Of a stretch of DNA of 64,000 nucleotides, positions 38,701 through 50,009 are shown piece by piece (within the stretch, counting starts at the first letter, position 1; each line of letters starts with the position of its first letter). Position numbers and translations under genes: made by a program. The notes under the pieces were generated by a model, which was given only the letters and a program-made list of their open reading frames with translations, made no database searches and was not told the origin of the DNA. Origin of the DNA: Trichomonas vaginalis G3 (lineage: Eukaryota; Parabasalia; Trichomonadida; Trichomonadidae). The DNA lies in NCBI RefSeq assembly GCF_026262505.1, contig NC_067206.1, forward strand, positions 16,388,641 to 16,452,640, read 5' to 3'.

Positions 38701-40260
38701 GAAATGTACGCCGCTCAGAATATAACGCCAACAGTTTTGGATGCCATGAACGGAAATGTTTCCGAATGGTATAACGAATGCGACAATGCCATTAGAAGGT
38801 CAGAATAGTTCCTGGAACTTACGAATATACAACTGCTGTTTCTTATGGAAAGTAGGTGAGTTTGGAGAAGGTTCTTCAACACACAGTAGATATTGCTTGC
38901 GACAGGTTTCATATTTTTCTATTGACAACTCATTCTTATATCGTGGAACAAGACATTGAAATAACCTTCTGCCAAGTTGTCTGACAAGAAAGGTTGCAAT
39001 GGAATTTTCTATGTCGGATACCAATATGCTCCAGAAGTTTTCATGGGATATAAGATATATTCTAACTCTGACTTAGTTCAAACAGTAACATGGGCAAACT
39101 ATGAATGGTTCGCTTTGAGAACTCAGTACAACCACAAGCTAGAGAAACAAACAGACCAGTATGCAACTATTGAGAAAATAAGAAGACTTGACCTAACGTT
39201 CCAGGAGTTTATGTTAACTTTCTGGTTCAGATGGAACTGCTGCCATAAAGTAAAACTGAAACTTAGAGTTCCTTTGTCTCTTTCCTCATCTTCAGGTTTT
39301 TAAGATACTTGCCAAACTGGGCAGGAAAAATTTCTATCGAACTTACTCCAAGCAAAAAATAACTTAGTCATTGCACCAACACAAGACCCATTCACTATTA
39401 CAGACGTAAAGGGAACAAATCAAACGTCATTCGCCGAATTTTGCAAAGACAAAGTTGACTTAGACTTTGGTTTCTCAAACCTCAACATGAAGTAAACTAT
39501 TATTTCAATGCTGCTGGAGATGCTTGGACCAGTTAAGTTACATGCGAAAGTTTGAATGCAAGAGAATAGAAAGCAGACTTGCAGTCTATATGTTGGACCA
39601 GATATTTCAATGCTTTAGCTGCCAAATATATTGCAGTTCCACTTATGTTCCCTATACACCAAATATTGTCAAAGACTTTGCAGGTGAAAGTTGGAAACCA
39701 AAGTGCTGACCAGGTGCAAGAACAAGATATTGCTTTAACAACTGCAATGAAACATGCAGATACTATGTTTGTACTGTTCAGACGAACTATAAATGACTAT
39801 TCTTGTTTCTACAACCCCGGTATTAAATATCATATAAACATAGATGGCAAATATTATCCAAGAGAAGAAATATTCTACAGTTGAGGATATGAGGTCATAC
39901 AACTTGACATTAGATGCTATGAACTTTAACAACAACTTCACAACAACCATTAACCCTGAAATGCAAAGTTCTATTATGCCATATGTGAAAGTATGGACTC
40001 ATACAGGAGGTCAAAAAACTCAATATACAAATGGAGACCGTTCAAACTTTTGGCTTGGCATTCCATTTGCTGACTCAGAAGACTTTATGGGTGGCTATTT
40101 CAACTGTTGGTACTGTACAAATACATATACTGGTGACAGAGACGGTCCAGATGAACTGAGAGCAAAGAAGTTTACAAAAACCAATAGCACTTTTCACGGA
40201 AGATGCTCTTTTGAAGATTCGTTCGATGAAAACCTGCTGGGGCTCCTCAGATTGGCATAA
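38701..40260 (+). pseudogene. Major capsid candidate region, broken
   Basis: About 1.5 kb of plus-strand coding sequence rich in aromatic residues and beta strands, with phrases such as NGIFYVGYQYAPEVFMGYKI and PNWAGKISIELTPS that recall double jelly-roll capsid proteins of Polintons. Size and position between structural genes fit a major capsid protein. Heavily broken; the assignment is tentative. Confidence 0.45.
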
Positions 40261-40614
40261 CGACAGCTTCCATCGAGCAGATTTTGGCAGCAGGTCAGTA
40301 AGTTGTTCTTGAACTGACTTCTCTCCGTCAAATATTGACAGTACGCCAGTTTTGACATAATATTGTAAGATAAACTTACCTTTAGAAATATCTGTAAGTT
40401 TTGAAGTTATATTTTTGTCTGCTTCAAGAACTTTCACCATTCAGTTTATACCAACTTTCTTTGCTTTATGAAAATATTTAGGTTCAGCAAGACTGCTATT
40501 CTATAACATTTACCATTGTTTGTATAAAGAACTATTCTGTCAATGTATTTGTATTGTTTGTGTGTGTAAACTTTGTTCTGCTTCAATTCGAAGAGATACT
40601 CGAATACGTCCATC
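40261..40614 (-). pseudogene. Small minus-strand gene remnant
   Basis: Coding-like sequence beginning MDVFEYLFELKQNKVYTHKQ near 40,614 and running toward the capsid region. Unknown family; broken. Confidence 0.35.
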
Positions 40615-40677
40615 TTTTTATTCTAAGTAAAATGTCATTTCCGAAAAAATAGAAGCGTGAGTGTTTCAAAAGGTTTA

Positions 40678-41215
40678 ATGGCGGTGGCAGATGTGAAGTT
40701 AAATTCACCAACTCAAACAAACAGTCAAAGTGTTGTTGTCAATGTCAAAGACAGAGATGTTGAAGTGGGGAAACCATACGAAGACGAAGATGGTATAACA
40801 ATTGTTCCTGTAAAAAGAACAACCAACATATCCTGAAGTTAGCAGAGACTTAAGTTCTGTTGCAGATATTCGAAACGACTACCAACAACTGAAAGACAAA
40901 CTTCAAACTCAGGAGAAGATTTGTCAAGCTTTAGGTATAATGTTAAACTTGGTCGAACACAACCCTGTAAAAGTGAACTCATATGTCATTGCACCTCATG
41001 AAGTCTTGAAAGAACTATTGAAACTTTTGACAGAGGCAGACGATATAAACATCAAAGAAATAGAACCCGACATTAGTTGCTGTGGTGTTTCATATAATGT
41101 CATTGACAAGATATACGTTATGAAAGGAGGTGAAACGTTGAACTTAAAGTATAGTTTCCCAGACGTCATAAAAATATTTGACGACCACAACATTTCATTA
41201 AAATTTATTTGCTAA
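40678..41215 (+). pseudogene. CCG-motif family gene, broken (homologue of 12,018-12,632)
   Basis: The C-terminal domain (EPDISCCGVSYNVIDKIYV, then a NLKYSFPDVIKIF strand) lines up with the element 1 protein, and the N-terminal part is similarly polar. Shared family of unknown function. Confidence 0.6.
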
Positions 41216-41220
41216 GTAAA

Positions 41221-41928
41221 TGGCAGAAGATATAATGGTTTTATACTATTACGACTAAAAACCCTGAGTCATATAATTCTATAACAACAAACTTACAAGT
41301 CCTCAAGGACGATATTGTAAACTAACCTTAAACACAATGACGACTAAAGCCTGTTTTGCTCTTTTGACACCAGAAGACTTTATTGTTGTGAATGGTAAAA
41401 AATACTCCTTTGAAGATACTTACTCAGATATACCACCAACAGGTTTTGTTGACTTATTTAATACTTTAAGTACGGGTGTAACATGTGCTGCAAACTAGAG
41501 CAGGTTTCATTATGTTTGGATGTCCGACTGAGTTTACTATAAACGATATGAGCTATAATACAAAACTTATTTCTGGTTTTTACTACCAACAGTTTCCTAT
41601 AACAGGAAAAGGTGTCATACAAGGAATGTCTATTCCATTGACATTAAGCACACCAATCTTATATATTGTTTCAAACTTAGGTTCAAAGTGTTATTCGAAT
41701 GTCGACAGAAACTATTATGACCAAAATACTTATGCGTATAAACAATACTTTCTCTGCTGGTTTGCCTATTGTTCATTCGAATGCAGAATTTCAACCTTAG
41801 TGAACTCAAACACTTTGGCAAGTATAACGTTGACATTAGTTGACGCAAACTTTGTTCCTGTAAAACTTTTATGTCCTATGTATTTGTCAATGACGGCAGA
41901 AAGTTTCGAATTGGAAGATGCAAGGTGA
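41221..41928 (+). pseudogene. Penton-type jelly-roll candidate, broken (counterpart of 10,994-11,704)
   Basis: Beta-rich region ending in LTLVDANFVPVKLLCPMYLS, the strand pattern seen at the end of penton proteins. Same relative place as in element 1, beside the CCG-motif gene. Confidence 0.45.
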
Positions 41929-42013
41929 AAGTATTGTATTACAAGAACAACTTCAACAACAAATAGCTCAAGAACAACAAATGCAACAAATGCAACAACA
42001 AAGTCAAGAATAA
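41918..42013 (+). CDS. Gln-rich 31-residue ORF
   Basis: ATG 41,918 overlaps the end of the previous gene. Nearly half of the residues are Gln (QEQLQQQIAQEQQMQQMQQQ). May be a peptide tail or chance; low certainty. Confidence 0.3.
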   Translation: MQGESIVLQEQLQQQIAQEQQMQQMQQQSQE

Positions 42014-42040
42014 AAAAATATTTTTTTTTATTTTTATAAA

Positions 42041-43275
42041 AATGTACAGAATAGATGTTTCAGATTTTTATGACTTCCAAGCATTCAGAAATATGTGTCC
42101 ATTTAGAGACTATAACAAAGCAGTCGAGAATTTGAAACGTTTAGTCATTTATGTTGACTCTGCCCAGAATGTTATGTCATGAAAGAATAGGATGTTGTCT
42201 TTAACAAACCAAGAGCAACAATAGTTTCAGAACAAGAATGTAGACAGAAACTTAAGAAAATAAAAGTCGTACAAGTTGGCATGAAGATGTTAGATGCTTG
42301 GGATATCTTATTGTCAAAGTTAGAAGATTTTTCAGTTCGAGGTATAAAGTTCTATACACCTTCTCCAAACTTCTATTCTATCTTCACTGGATATAAATAT
42401 GAACAAGTAGAATGGAAAGAAAATATTATAGAAGCTTGGTTAGACCATGTCAAAGAAATTATATGCAATGGAAACAAAAGAGTCTATGAGTATATCTTAT
42501 GTTGGTTTGCAAACATCTTACAACATCCAAGTGCTAAAAATGAAACTGCTCTCATTATAATTGGAAAACAAGGAACTGGTAAGAACACATTCTTTACAGA
42601 TATTTGTGCAAACTGTTAGAAGGTTATTCGAATCCGAATATGACAAACTTAGAAAACATCTGCGGTAAATTTAACTCCTCAATAGAGAATATGAAACTTA
42701 TAGTTTGCAATGAACTTCAAAGTATAGATACAACAAAAGTTTTTGAACTCAGATGCTTTGAAGAGTCTTATAACAGACAAAGTTGGAGTTGTTGAAAGAA
42801 AGTATAAAGACCAAAGAGTTTGTGAAAATGTTGCAAACTTCATTATGGTTTCAAACAATGCTGTTCCGATGAAGTAAGAAAGTTCTGACAGAAGATATGT
42901 AGTTGTCAGAACGTCAGATTCTCATATGCAAGATACAGAATATTTTGACGACTTAGCAGAAACTTTGACATCTGACTTTTACAACCACTTGTTCTCATAT
43001 TTTATGACATTAGATATTTCAAAGTTCAATCCAAGACAAATTCCACATACCGAAGAGAGACAAACATTGTTAGAAGCAAACAAGAGTGTATATGAACTGT
43101 TCATAGATGAACTGACTTTGAGTGTTTAGATGAAAGGTCATTGTACGATTCGTAAAACAATATTGTCAAGAATATTGGTTATATGACAGCTTCTAAACGA
43201 ACATTCTTGGCAAATGTCAAAAGTCTTTTAGACGTACAGAAAGGTGTATATACAAAGAAAAATTTTTATGAGTAA
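42041..43275 (+). pseudogene. SF3 (D5-like) helicase, broken
   Basis: A P-loop GKQGTGKNTFFTDIC, an acidic strand after hydrophobics (MKLIVCNELQ), and FIMVSNNAVPM (SF3 motif C) in the right order. SF3 helicases of the D5/primase type unwind DNA at viral origins. This element has no visible pPolB, so the helicase is its only replication gene. Broken in several places. Confidence 0.75.
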
Positions 43276-43310
43276 ATTTTAAAAAAATATTTTTTTATCC
43301 GATAGAAAAG

Positions 43311-43730
43311 ATGGCAAAATTCATCTCAGTAAACAAGTACATGTCAGGACTTAAAGAAGAACTAGACCCATTCACATATTTGAATGTTTACTTCTACCAT
43401 TTTGAAAAGTCTTCATTCAGCAAAGTTTGGAACATCGAACCAGTTAAGTTTGCTATTGTGACTAAAAATGGTGCGAAATTTGAAGACTTAGACATAGAAG
43501 GTTTGTTAGCAGTCAAAGAAAGTTTTGACAGAATGTTTTCAAACCTTAAAGAAGGCAAAGCATACAAACTTGTTATACCTTATGAACCAAAGAAAGCAGA
43601 CGACTATGAATATTATGAGTCTAAAGTTGTAGAAGTTCAAGGTAAATTGGGTAAAAAGATTTTAGAGTCTAAGCCAGTGTTTACTCCTAAAGAGGAAGAG
43701 AACATTGACATTGACCCAGAAATGTTCTAA
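43311..43730 (+). CDS. Small protein with acidic C-terminal tail (Polinton 2)
   Basis: 139 residues, ATG 43,311. Lys/Phe/Tyr-rich body with strand-like segments (LDPFTYLNVYFYHFE) and an acidic end ENIDIDPEMF. Counterpart of 4136-4609 in length, body composition and tail. It directly follows the helicase here and the polymerase there, which supports a replication-linked, SSB-like role; this is an inference. Confidence 0.6.
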   Translation: MAKFISVNKYMSGLKEELDPFTYLNVYFYHFEKSSFSKVWNIEPVKFAIVTKNGAKFEDLDIEGLLAVKESFDRMFSNLKEGKAYKLVIPYEPKKADDYEYYESKVVEVQGKLGKKILESKPVFTPKEEENIDIDPEMF

Positions 43731-43746
43731 AAATAAAATTTTATTT

Positions 43747-44196
43747 TTACATGTCAAATTTCTTTTTCTCTGGAACTGGTTCAGATTCTTTCTTCTCTTC
43801 TACTTTCTTTTCTTTCTTTTCTTTCTTCTTCTTTTCTGGTGGAGTTATGTCAAATTTGGCGCAACTATATTTATGTAAAAGTTCTTTGTCCTTTAATAGC
43901 TCTTCTATTCTGTTTTCTATTTCATCTTCAAGAACAGCGCATGTGTCTTCTTTGCATTCTAAGAAGTTTTGTTGGACCTCATCTCTCCAAGAGGCGTCAT
44001 CTCTGTCAACAAGTCTGTCATTGACAAATTTTAAGACTTCTCTGCTTAATGTTTTATGGTTCTTGTCATATTCCCAGAAACAGAACTTTAGAACAAATTC
44101 CCCTTTCTTGTTTACACTATGTAAGATTTTATGGTCGACAGATGTTTTGCTGTCGAAAAGCTTGTCTCGAATATAGATAGCGAAATCGCTAGACAT
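43747..44196 (-). CDS. Conserved small Polinton protein (homologue of 5833-6168)
   Basis: 149 residues, ATG 44,196. Core FVLKFCFWEYDKNHKTL..VLKFVNDRLV matches the element 1 protein. A Lys/Glu-only C-terminal extension (KKKKEKKEKKVEEKKE) is absent from the element 1 form. It converges with the acidic-tailed gene and diverges from the ATPase. Function unknown. Confidence 0.65.
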   Translation of the reverse strand: MSSDFAIYIRDKLFDSKTSVDHKILHSVNKKGEFVLKFCFWEYDKNHKTLSREVLKFVNDRLVDRDDASWRDEVQQNFLECKEDTCAVLEDEIENRIEELLKDKELLHKYSCAKFDITPPEKKKKEKKEKKVEEKKESEPVPEKKKFDM

Positions 44197-44232
44197 TTTC
44201 TAAAAGATAAAAATTTTAATTTTTCTAAAAAT

Positions 44233-45109
44233 ATGTTAGAAAAAAAGTTTGCTGACATTGACAAGAAATTTGAGAATGTTTTAAACAAGAACAAGAGGAA
44301 GTTAGAAAATGCTCAGATAAAGCCTATACATGACAAGTTCTTATTTGCTCAGAATGGTATAACAGGTCTAATTGCACCACCTGGGTCGGGTAAGACTTTC
44401 ACTTATCTTAAAATGGCTGCACAACAACAAGAACTAGATGAGAAGAACCCATTCTATGAGTTAGTAGTCATTTGTAGTACTTCTGGTCAATTTGACCAAA
44501 CCGTCAATTCGTTCAAAGATATTATAAAGAAGTCTAAGTTAGTATGTATAAAAGACTCTGAGTTGTTAGATTGGATAAAGAAGTACCAAAGAAGAGTTTT
44601 GAAGTATAATGCTATAAATGAGTATATAAATTCTAAGTTTAAAGACCCAAATGAGGAAATGCAGAGAATATTAGAGAAGAAACACTTCAGAAACAAACAG
44701 AAAGAGATAGAATACATTTCGAAGAAATTGCAATCTTACGATTGGAAGACTTACCCTCATAGGTGTCTTCTTATCTTAGATGACTTTGCTTCTCATCCTT
44801 TGCTTAAGAATAGAGAACAAGATATGTGTCGAATTCTTAAGAAGCTCAGACACTTTAACATCTCAGTCGTAATATGTGTACAGACAGCAAAGAGTTTAAG
44901 TAAGGATGTTAAAAGATACTACTTACTGACATTATACTTTTCCCCGGATTGTCCGAAGACGATTTCATGGAACTTATGAAAGAGTCCATGGCAGGTAAGT
45001 TTGACAGACATGAACTATGGGAGAAGTATAAAGTCATACAAGACCCTCATACTTCTTTCAGAATTCATATCTACGCAAACAAAGTTCAAATTGTAAAAAG
45101 TCAAGCTTG
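44233..45109 (+). pseudogene. A32-like genome-packaging ATPase (Polinton 2), nearly whole
   Basis: Start chosen at ATG 44,233 (MLEKKF) after a T-rich/A-rich leader; upstream codons overlap the divergent gene. Walker A APPGSGKTFTYLK, Walker B CLLILDDFAS, and a following arginine-rich helix (CRILKKLRHFNISVVICVQT) match the FtsK/HerA-type packaging ATPases of Polintons, virophages and giant viruses. These pump DNA into the capsid. About one break. Confidence 0.85.
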
Positions 45110-45171
45110 AAAAATAAATGGTTCATTACTCTACTTGTTTGAAGTTGTCAAAATACTCTGTTATTTTTCCT

Positions 45172-45951
45172 TCAGTAGCGGTAAGTCTTCTTCTTGAAGG
45201 TAAGTATTGTACAACCTTTCATATCATAGTGTGTTTGAGGTAACGTATCTTGAACTATTTGTTTCACATCTTCATTCGGTGTCATTGAAATCGGTAAGTT
45301 TTCGCGATAGAACCAATTTCTGTCAGATTTGTAAATCTTAGCAAGGTCGTAAAAGCTTTTGTTGTTTCTTCTGACTAAATGCAACATAACCATATCTTTA
45401 TCTTCTTCATTTTCCATCTCTTCAGTATAAATCATATACTTATAGTTCTTTTCCTTTCCTTTTGGTACCGAACGTGGTATTCTTTTCTGAATGCTTTTGT
45501 CTTTTGCTTCAATGACTTCATCTTTTGCTTCAAGCTTGTTCTCTAGCTCTTCACGTTCTTGTCTATGAATTTCGTCAAGAAGTCTGTAAACATGCCATGC
45601 ATAACGAGGAGAAGCCCACATTGCAACTGCATTTACTAAAAGTCTATGTACATACCAACCTCTCAAACCATTTGGCAAATTTTTACGATTTTCATGTGTT
45701 TTAGGCGACCCCGAAGGAAGTCGGTCTCGCTGTGCTTCGCTCAAAAGTTCTTGTGTGCTTTGGTTTTTGAACCAATCGTCTGTATGTTTGGTATCTGGAG
45801 CAAAACATGCTGTCAAAATACTTTGCATTTGGTACATATCGTCTTTGACCGAACGAATGAGACGTAACTGTTTGTTAAACTGTATGTACTCATATTCTTC
45901 ATTTATGGCTTCATGAACGATAGCAGTTGTTGTGTTCTCTGTTGTTGACAT
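45172..45951 (-). CDS. KilA-N / DUF3627-type DNA-binding protein (Polinton 2)
   Basis: About 259 residues; ATG 45,951 (MSTTEN) is chosen because the upstream in-frame triplet is TTG. N-terminal KilA-N domain: DDWFKNQSTQELL, then WYVHRLLVNAVAMWASPRYA. A Lys/Glu coiled linker follows, then a C-terminal part with KNYKYMIYTEEM and HLVRRNNKSFYDLAK, as in the DUF3627 region of Bro/MSV199 proteins of insect and algal viruses. Such proteins bind DNA and probably regulate viral genes. A broken relative is at 4897-5725 and a second, different KilA-N gene at 49,318-49,931. Confidence 0.85.
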   Translation of the reverse strand: MSTTENTTTAIVHEAINEEYEYIQFNKQLRLIRSVKDDMYQMQSILTACFAPDTKHTDDWFKNQSTQELLSEAQRDRLPSGSPKTHENRKNLPNGLRGWYVHRLLVNAVAMWASPRYAWHVYRLLDEIHRQEREELENKLEAKDEVIEAKDKSIQKRIPRSVPKGKEKNYKYMIYTEEMENEEDKDMVMLHLVRRNNKSFYDLAKIYKSDRNWFYRENLPISMTPNEDVKQIVQDTLPQTHYDMKGCTILTFKKKTYRY

Positions 45952-46027
45952 ATCTGTCTTTACATACAAAATAAAAAAATAAATAAAAATAAAACTAACT
46001 TTATTTTTTCTATCTTAAGGAAATTCA
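45952..46027 (-). promoter_or_regulatory. Shared AT-rich upstream block, copy 3
   Basis: AAAATAAAAAAATAAATAAA, AAAATAAAACTAACTTTATT, TATCTTAAGGAAATTCATGA: the same order and almost the same bases as at 7553-7621 in element 1 and 49,932-50,009 here. Confidence 0.6.
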
Positions 46028-46270
46028 TGATTTTCATAGAGTTTTGGCGACCCAGAAAAAAAACGGTCTCGCTGTTCTTCACTGTTTTCATAGAGTTTTG
46101 GCGACTAAGGTTTCTTACCTACTCGCTGTGCTTCACGATTTTCATAGAGTTTTGGCGACTAAGTTTTTTTACTTACTCGCTGTTCTTCACTGTTTTCATA
46201 CGGAATCTCTTCTCTCGGTTTTCCGAGGGAAGCAAGCATATGCCATTTTACTCAGAATTTTGTTGCTGAA
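46028..46270. repeat. Short tandem duplications after the promoter block
   Basis: TTTTCATAGAGTTTTGGCGA occurs about three times at roughly 50-60-bp spacing. This looks like local amplification of a KilA-N gene fragment (the segment near GSPKTHENRK read on the other strand). No gene. Confidence 0.5.
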
Positions 46271-46357
46271 TTCAGCAAAAATAATGTTTAGGGTAGAAGG
46301 TTAGATCTCACCTGTTTTCTCACCTCTTTTCTCACCTCATGAATTTTCATGATTTCA

Positions 46358-46512
46358 TCGTACATGTTTTGTCAAGACTTCTTCGTACATGTTTTGTCAA
46401 GACTTCTTCGTAAATGTTTTGTCAAACATGAACGTATATGTTTTGTCAAGACTTCTTCGTAAATGTTTTGTCAAACATGAACGTATATGTTTTGTCAAGA
46501 CTTCTTCATCGT
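46358..46512. repeat. Short tandem array, TTTTGTCAAGACTTCTTCG type
   Basis: About six imperfect copies of a 25-28-bp unit (GTAAATGTTTTGTCAAGACT). The same unit, inverted, forms the array at 48,838-48,980 and single copies beside palindromes near 48,300, 48,430 and 50,110. Confidence 0.75.
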
Positions 46513-46589
46513 AATGAGCGTAAATCAGACAAAAATAATGTTTAGGTGAAGTGGTGAGATCTCACCTGTTTTCTACCCCGGTTATTTCA

Positions 46590-46760
46590 CAAGCGTTTTA
46601 CATGAATTGTACGATGTATATTTGAAATCCTAAACAGTTTTGTAGCTTCTATTTCTTCTTTTAGTACATCGAATGTTTTAACAATGCCGAAAGTTTCTTT
46701 ATATTTCTTCTTGACGTCAGATAGAAGGAAATCTTCTGCTGTTGGATAGTTTTTGTCAAG
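46590..46760 (-). pseudogene. Fragment of the 313-family gene
   Basis: Matches the C-terminal end of the 6611-7552 protein, including the DVKKKYKETFGIVKTF region. A small partial duplicate inside the repeat cluster. Confidence 0.7.
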
Positions 46761-47192
46761 ACTTCATCGTAAATGACCAAAAATATATTTTAGGGTAGAT
46801 GGTTAGATCTAACCTGTTTTCTCACCTCTTTTCTAACATGGTCTAAAACACACAAAACTCATGAATTTTCATACGGAATTCAGCAAAAATATATTTTATG
46901 TTAGCATGTTAGATCTAACCTCTTTTCTAACACGTTTTCTAACCTCTTGAATTTTCATGACTTCTTCGTAAATGTTTTGTCAAGACTTCTTCGTAATGAG
47001 TGTAAAGGACCCAAAAATATAATTTAGGGTAGATGGTTAGATCTAACCTGTTTTCTAACCTGTTTTCTAACATGGTCTAAAACACACAAAACTCATGAAT
47101 TTTCGTGAATTTCCTTAAGATAGCAAAAATATATTTTATGTTAGCATGTGAGATCTCACCTGTTTTCTCACCTCTTTTCTACCCCAGTTATT

Positions 47193-48125
47193 TTATAAGC
47201 GTTTTACATGGTAAACGTTATGAATTCGTGAGACTTTAAACAGTTTTGTAGCCTCTATTTCTTCTTTTAGTACATCGAATGTTTTAACGATACCGAAGGT
47301 TTCTTTATATTTCTTCTTGACGTCAGATAGAAGGAAATCTTCTGCTGTTGGATAGTTTTTGTTCAGAAATTCTAACATGTCCATTTTATCTTCTGCTGGT
47401 TTTTCTGCTTCTTTCTTTAAGTCTGCATAGTCGTTTCTCATACGTTCTATCTCTTTGACGGAGTAGTTATATTTCCTCATTGCTGCTTTACATTTAGAAC
47501 ATTGCGGGTTCATTTTTGCGTTATATTCTGAAATAAAACCAGCTAAAACAACTAAAGCGTCAATTGCTCTCTTCATCTCAAAAACATAGCGGGTCTTATT
47601 TGTTTGTTCCATACTTTTCCTCTTCTATCTTTATCTCTTATCTGCCATACACATTCAGCAACTAACGAAACAAAAGTTGTCGTAGGTCTTAAATTCTTCA
47701 GATTATTATATGTCAGAGAACATTCTTATATACCATGTCGCAATCTTTTGTCCATAACCTTATGGTTGCAATGAAATCCTAGAAACTCATAGTTTACCTT
47801 TCGTATGAACTTCTTTATTTCTACTGAGTCAGTTGCTTTGACTTCAATTTCATCGAATTCAGGAATAGTGAGTTTTTGTTGTTGATTTCAGGTAGTTTGG
47901 GTAAATGGTCGATGAGGTCCTGCATTTCATAAAGATACTGTTCATTTGTTTCATCTTTCGCACTACAGTCTAAATTACATGTTAAAAGTTCTTGCTTTAT
48001 CTTCTGGATTTCTGTTTCAAAAGTATATGAAGAAGGAATGAAGCTTTTCATCTCTACTAACATAGATGTGGATTCATGACTAAAGAGTTTGGTGCTGTTG
48101 TTTGTATTGCTGTTGTGCGATTGTT
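47193..48125 (-). pseudogene. 313-family gene copy, broken
   Basis: Close copy of the 6611-7552 protein over nearly its whole length, including CSKCKAAMRKYNYS and the KMDMLEFLNKNYPTAEDFLL stretch. Broken in a few places. Its upstream block is the fourth copy of the shared promoter sequence. Confidence 0.8.
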
Positions 48126-48132
48126 GAAATCA

Positions 48133-48205
48133 TATCTTTTATACAAAATAAAAAAAAAAAAAAAATAAAACTAACTTTATTTTTTATTTCGGGAAAATTC
48201 ATGAA
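48133..48205 (-). promoter_or_regulatory. Shared AT-rich upstream block, copy 4
   Basis: A shortened form: a longer A run replaces part of the alternating tracts, then AAAACTAACTTTATTTTTTA and a diverged end. It precedes the broken 313-family copy. Confidence 0.5.
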
Positions 48206-48209
48206 AATT

Positions 48210-49135
48210 CAAGAGGTGAAAAAAAGAGGGTGAAAAAACAGGTGAGATCTAACCTCTTCACCTAAACATTATTTTTGGGTCCTTTACACTCATTACGAAG
48301 AAGTCTTGACAAAACATTTACGAAGAAGTCATGAAAATTCAAGAGGTTAGAAAAGAGGGTAGAAAACAGGTTAGATCTAACCATCTACCCTAAATTATAT
48401 TTTTGGGTCCTTTACACTCATTACGAAGAAGTCTTGACAAAACATTTACGAAGAAGTCATGAAAATTCAAGAGGTTAGAAAACAGGTGAGAAAACATGTT
48501 AGATCTAACATGTTAACATAAATTATATTTTTGGTGTAAATTTCATGAGTTTTGTGTGTTTTAGACCATGTTAGAAAAGAGGTGAAAAAACAGGTGAGAT
48601 CTAACATTCTAACATAAACTTTATTTTTGCTGAATTCAGCAACAAAATGAACGAGGTCAGGATGTATGTAAATACATTTGAATTCATTCATAACACCCTT
48701 AGTAAGCTCATAAAATGCTTGTTTTGAGGTCGAGCCACTTTTGGCTCCACCGTATTCTTTCAACCAAAACTCAAGAATTTCCTGCATGAATTTTGTATAA
48801 AAAGCAACCGTCGGAATTCAGACTGTTGCTATATTCTTCACAAAACATTTACGAAGAAGTCTTGACAAAACATTTACGATGAAATCATGACAAAACATTT
48901 ACGCTCATTACGATGAAGAAGTCTTGACAAAACATTTACGATGAAATCATGACAAAACATTTACGAAGAAGTCTTGACAAATTCAAGAGGTTAGAAAACG
49001 TGTTAGAAAACGTGTTAGATCTAACATTCTAACATAAATTATATTTTTGGTGTAAATTTCATGAAAATTCAAGAGGTTAGAAAACGTGTTAGAAAACGTG
49101 TTAGAAAACGTGTTAGATCTAACCATCTACCCGAC
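48210..49135. repeat. Palindromic iteron cluster II (about six units)
   Basis: AGATCT-centred palindromes near 48,240, 48,369, 48,489, 48,590, 49,012 and 49,108. The unit at 48,489 is a perfect ACATGTTAGATCTAACATGT. Others carry up to three GTTAGAAAACGT half-sites in a row. Between them lie CATTACGAAGAAGTCTTGAC spacers. Confidence 0.85.
48838..48980. repeat. Short tandem array, inverse of 46,358-46,512
   Basis: About five copies of CTTGACAAAACATTTACGAAG-like units in the opposite orientation to the array in cluster I, so the two clusters form a large imperfect inverted arrangement around the 313-family copy. Confidence 0.7.
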
Positions 49136-49317
49136 ATTCTCGTCAAATACAAAAAAATACAAAAAATGACACTTTTTCATTAGATAACTGTTATTTTTTG
49201 ACGAAGTGAAGGTTAACACTTCGTCAAAAAAATCCCTGAAATCATATCTTACATACAAAAAATACAAAAAAATGACACTAACTTTATTTTCTGACTTTCA
49301 CAAAAGACCAAAAATAA

Positions 49318-49931
49318 ACGCTTTACATGTATTTTTCAGCAACTTCGTCAAATAATTTTATAGCTTTATCTATCTCATCTACTTCAAACGTTTCTTTACC
49401 TTTCGTGGGAGCACCATACATTTTCTCAAAAACTTCAAGCAGTTCTGTTTCTACAGCTCTCATATCATTAACGAACACAACCTTGACTCTATTGACTGTA
49501 GAGTCATATCTTAGAGTTATATTAATGTTCTTCCTATCTTATATCTTTTGTGTTGAAGTCCTTCGGTTTCTGAACGATGTAAAGTAAGCCTTCACTGCAA
49601 CGTTCCGTATCGAATGAACCATATGTTATGAAGTTATATCCAACAACTGGGTCTAACCATAACAAAACTATTGGTATAAGACTTTTGTCTATAAGATATG
49701 CTCTTGTTCCATGAAATGCTACTGATATCATAAGCTCAGGATTCTTGTCAAAATTTTCTGAGTAGAAGCAATTCTAACCCAGTCCTTCGGTCTCTTTCCA
49801 GATGGAGATAAAATGTCTGACAAAGAATATTTGTTGTATTTCTTTGAGTATCTTACGTTTAAATCACCTATTCTAACCAATTTGGTGTCATTGTCTATCT
49901 TTTTAACTGTTTCAAACTCAATGTTTGTCAT
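49318..49931 (-). pseudogene. Second KilA-N-like gene, broken
   Basis: Start ATG 49,931. The N-terminal part has RYSKKYNKYSLSDIL and KDWVRIASTQKIL, and a later part AYLIDKSLIPIVLLWLDP; both fit the KilA-N pattern but differ from the gene at 45,172. It shares the promoter block. Broken. Confidence 0.55.
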
Positions 49932-50009
49932 ATATGTTCTTACATACAAAATAAAAAAATAAATAAAAATAAAACTAACTTTATTTTTTCTATCTTAAGG
50001 AAATTCATG
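49932..50009 (-). promoter_or_regulatory. Shared AT-rich upstream block, copy 5
   Basis: Nearly identical to copies 2 and 3, including the TATCTTAAGGAAATTCATGA end, after which a palindromic repeat follows directly. Confidence 0.6.

Larger units (their letters stand above)
46288..47195. repeat. Palindromic iteron cluster I (about six units)
   Basis: AGATCT-centred palindromes near 46,297, 46,551, 46,802, 46,902, 47,033 and 47,149. Arms are GTGA/TCAC in some and GTTA/TAAC in others; each is followed by one or two more half-sites 12-13 bp apart. Fragments of the 313-family gene lie between units. Confidence 0.85.

Noticed and set aside
46358-46512. CRISPR-like look of the short tandem array
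   Set aside because: Units run head to tail without unique spacers of constant length, and the setting is a eukaryotic mobile element.
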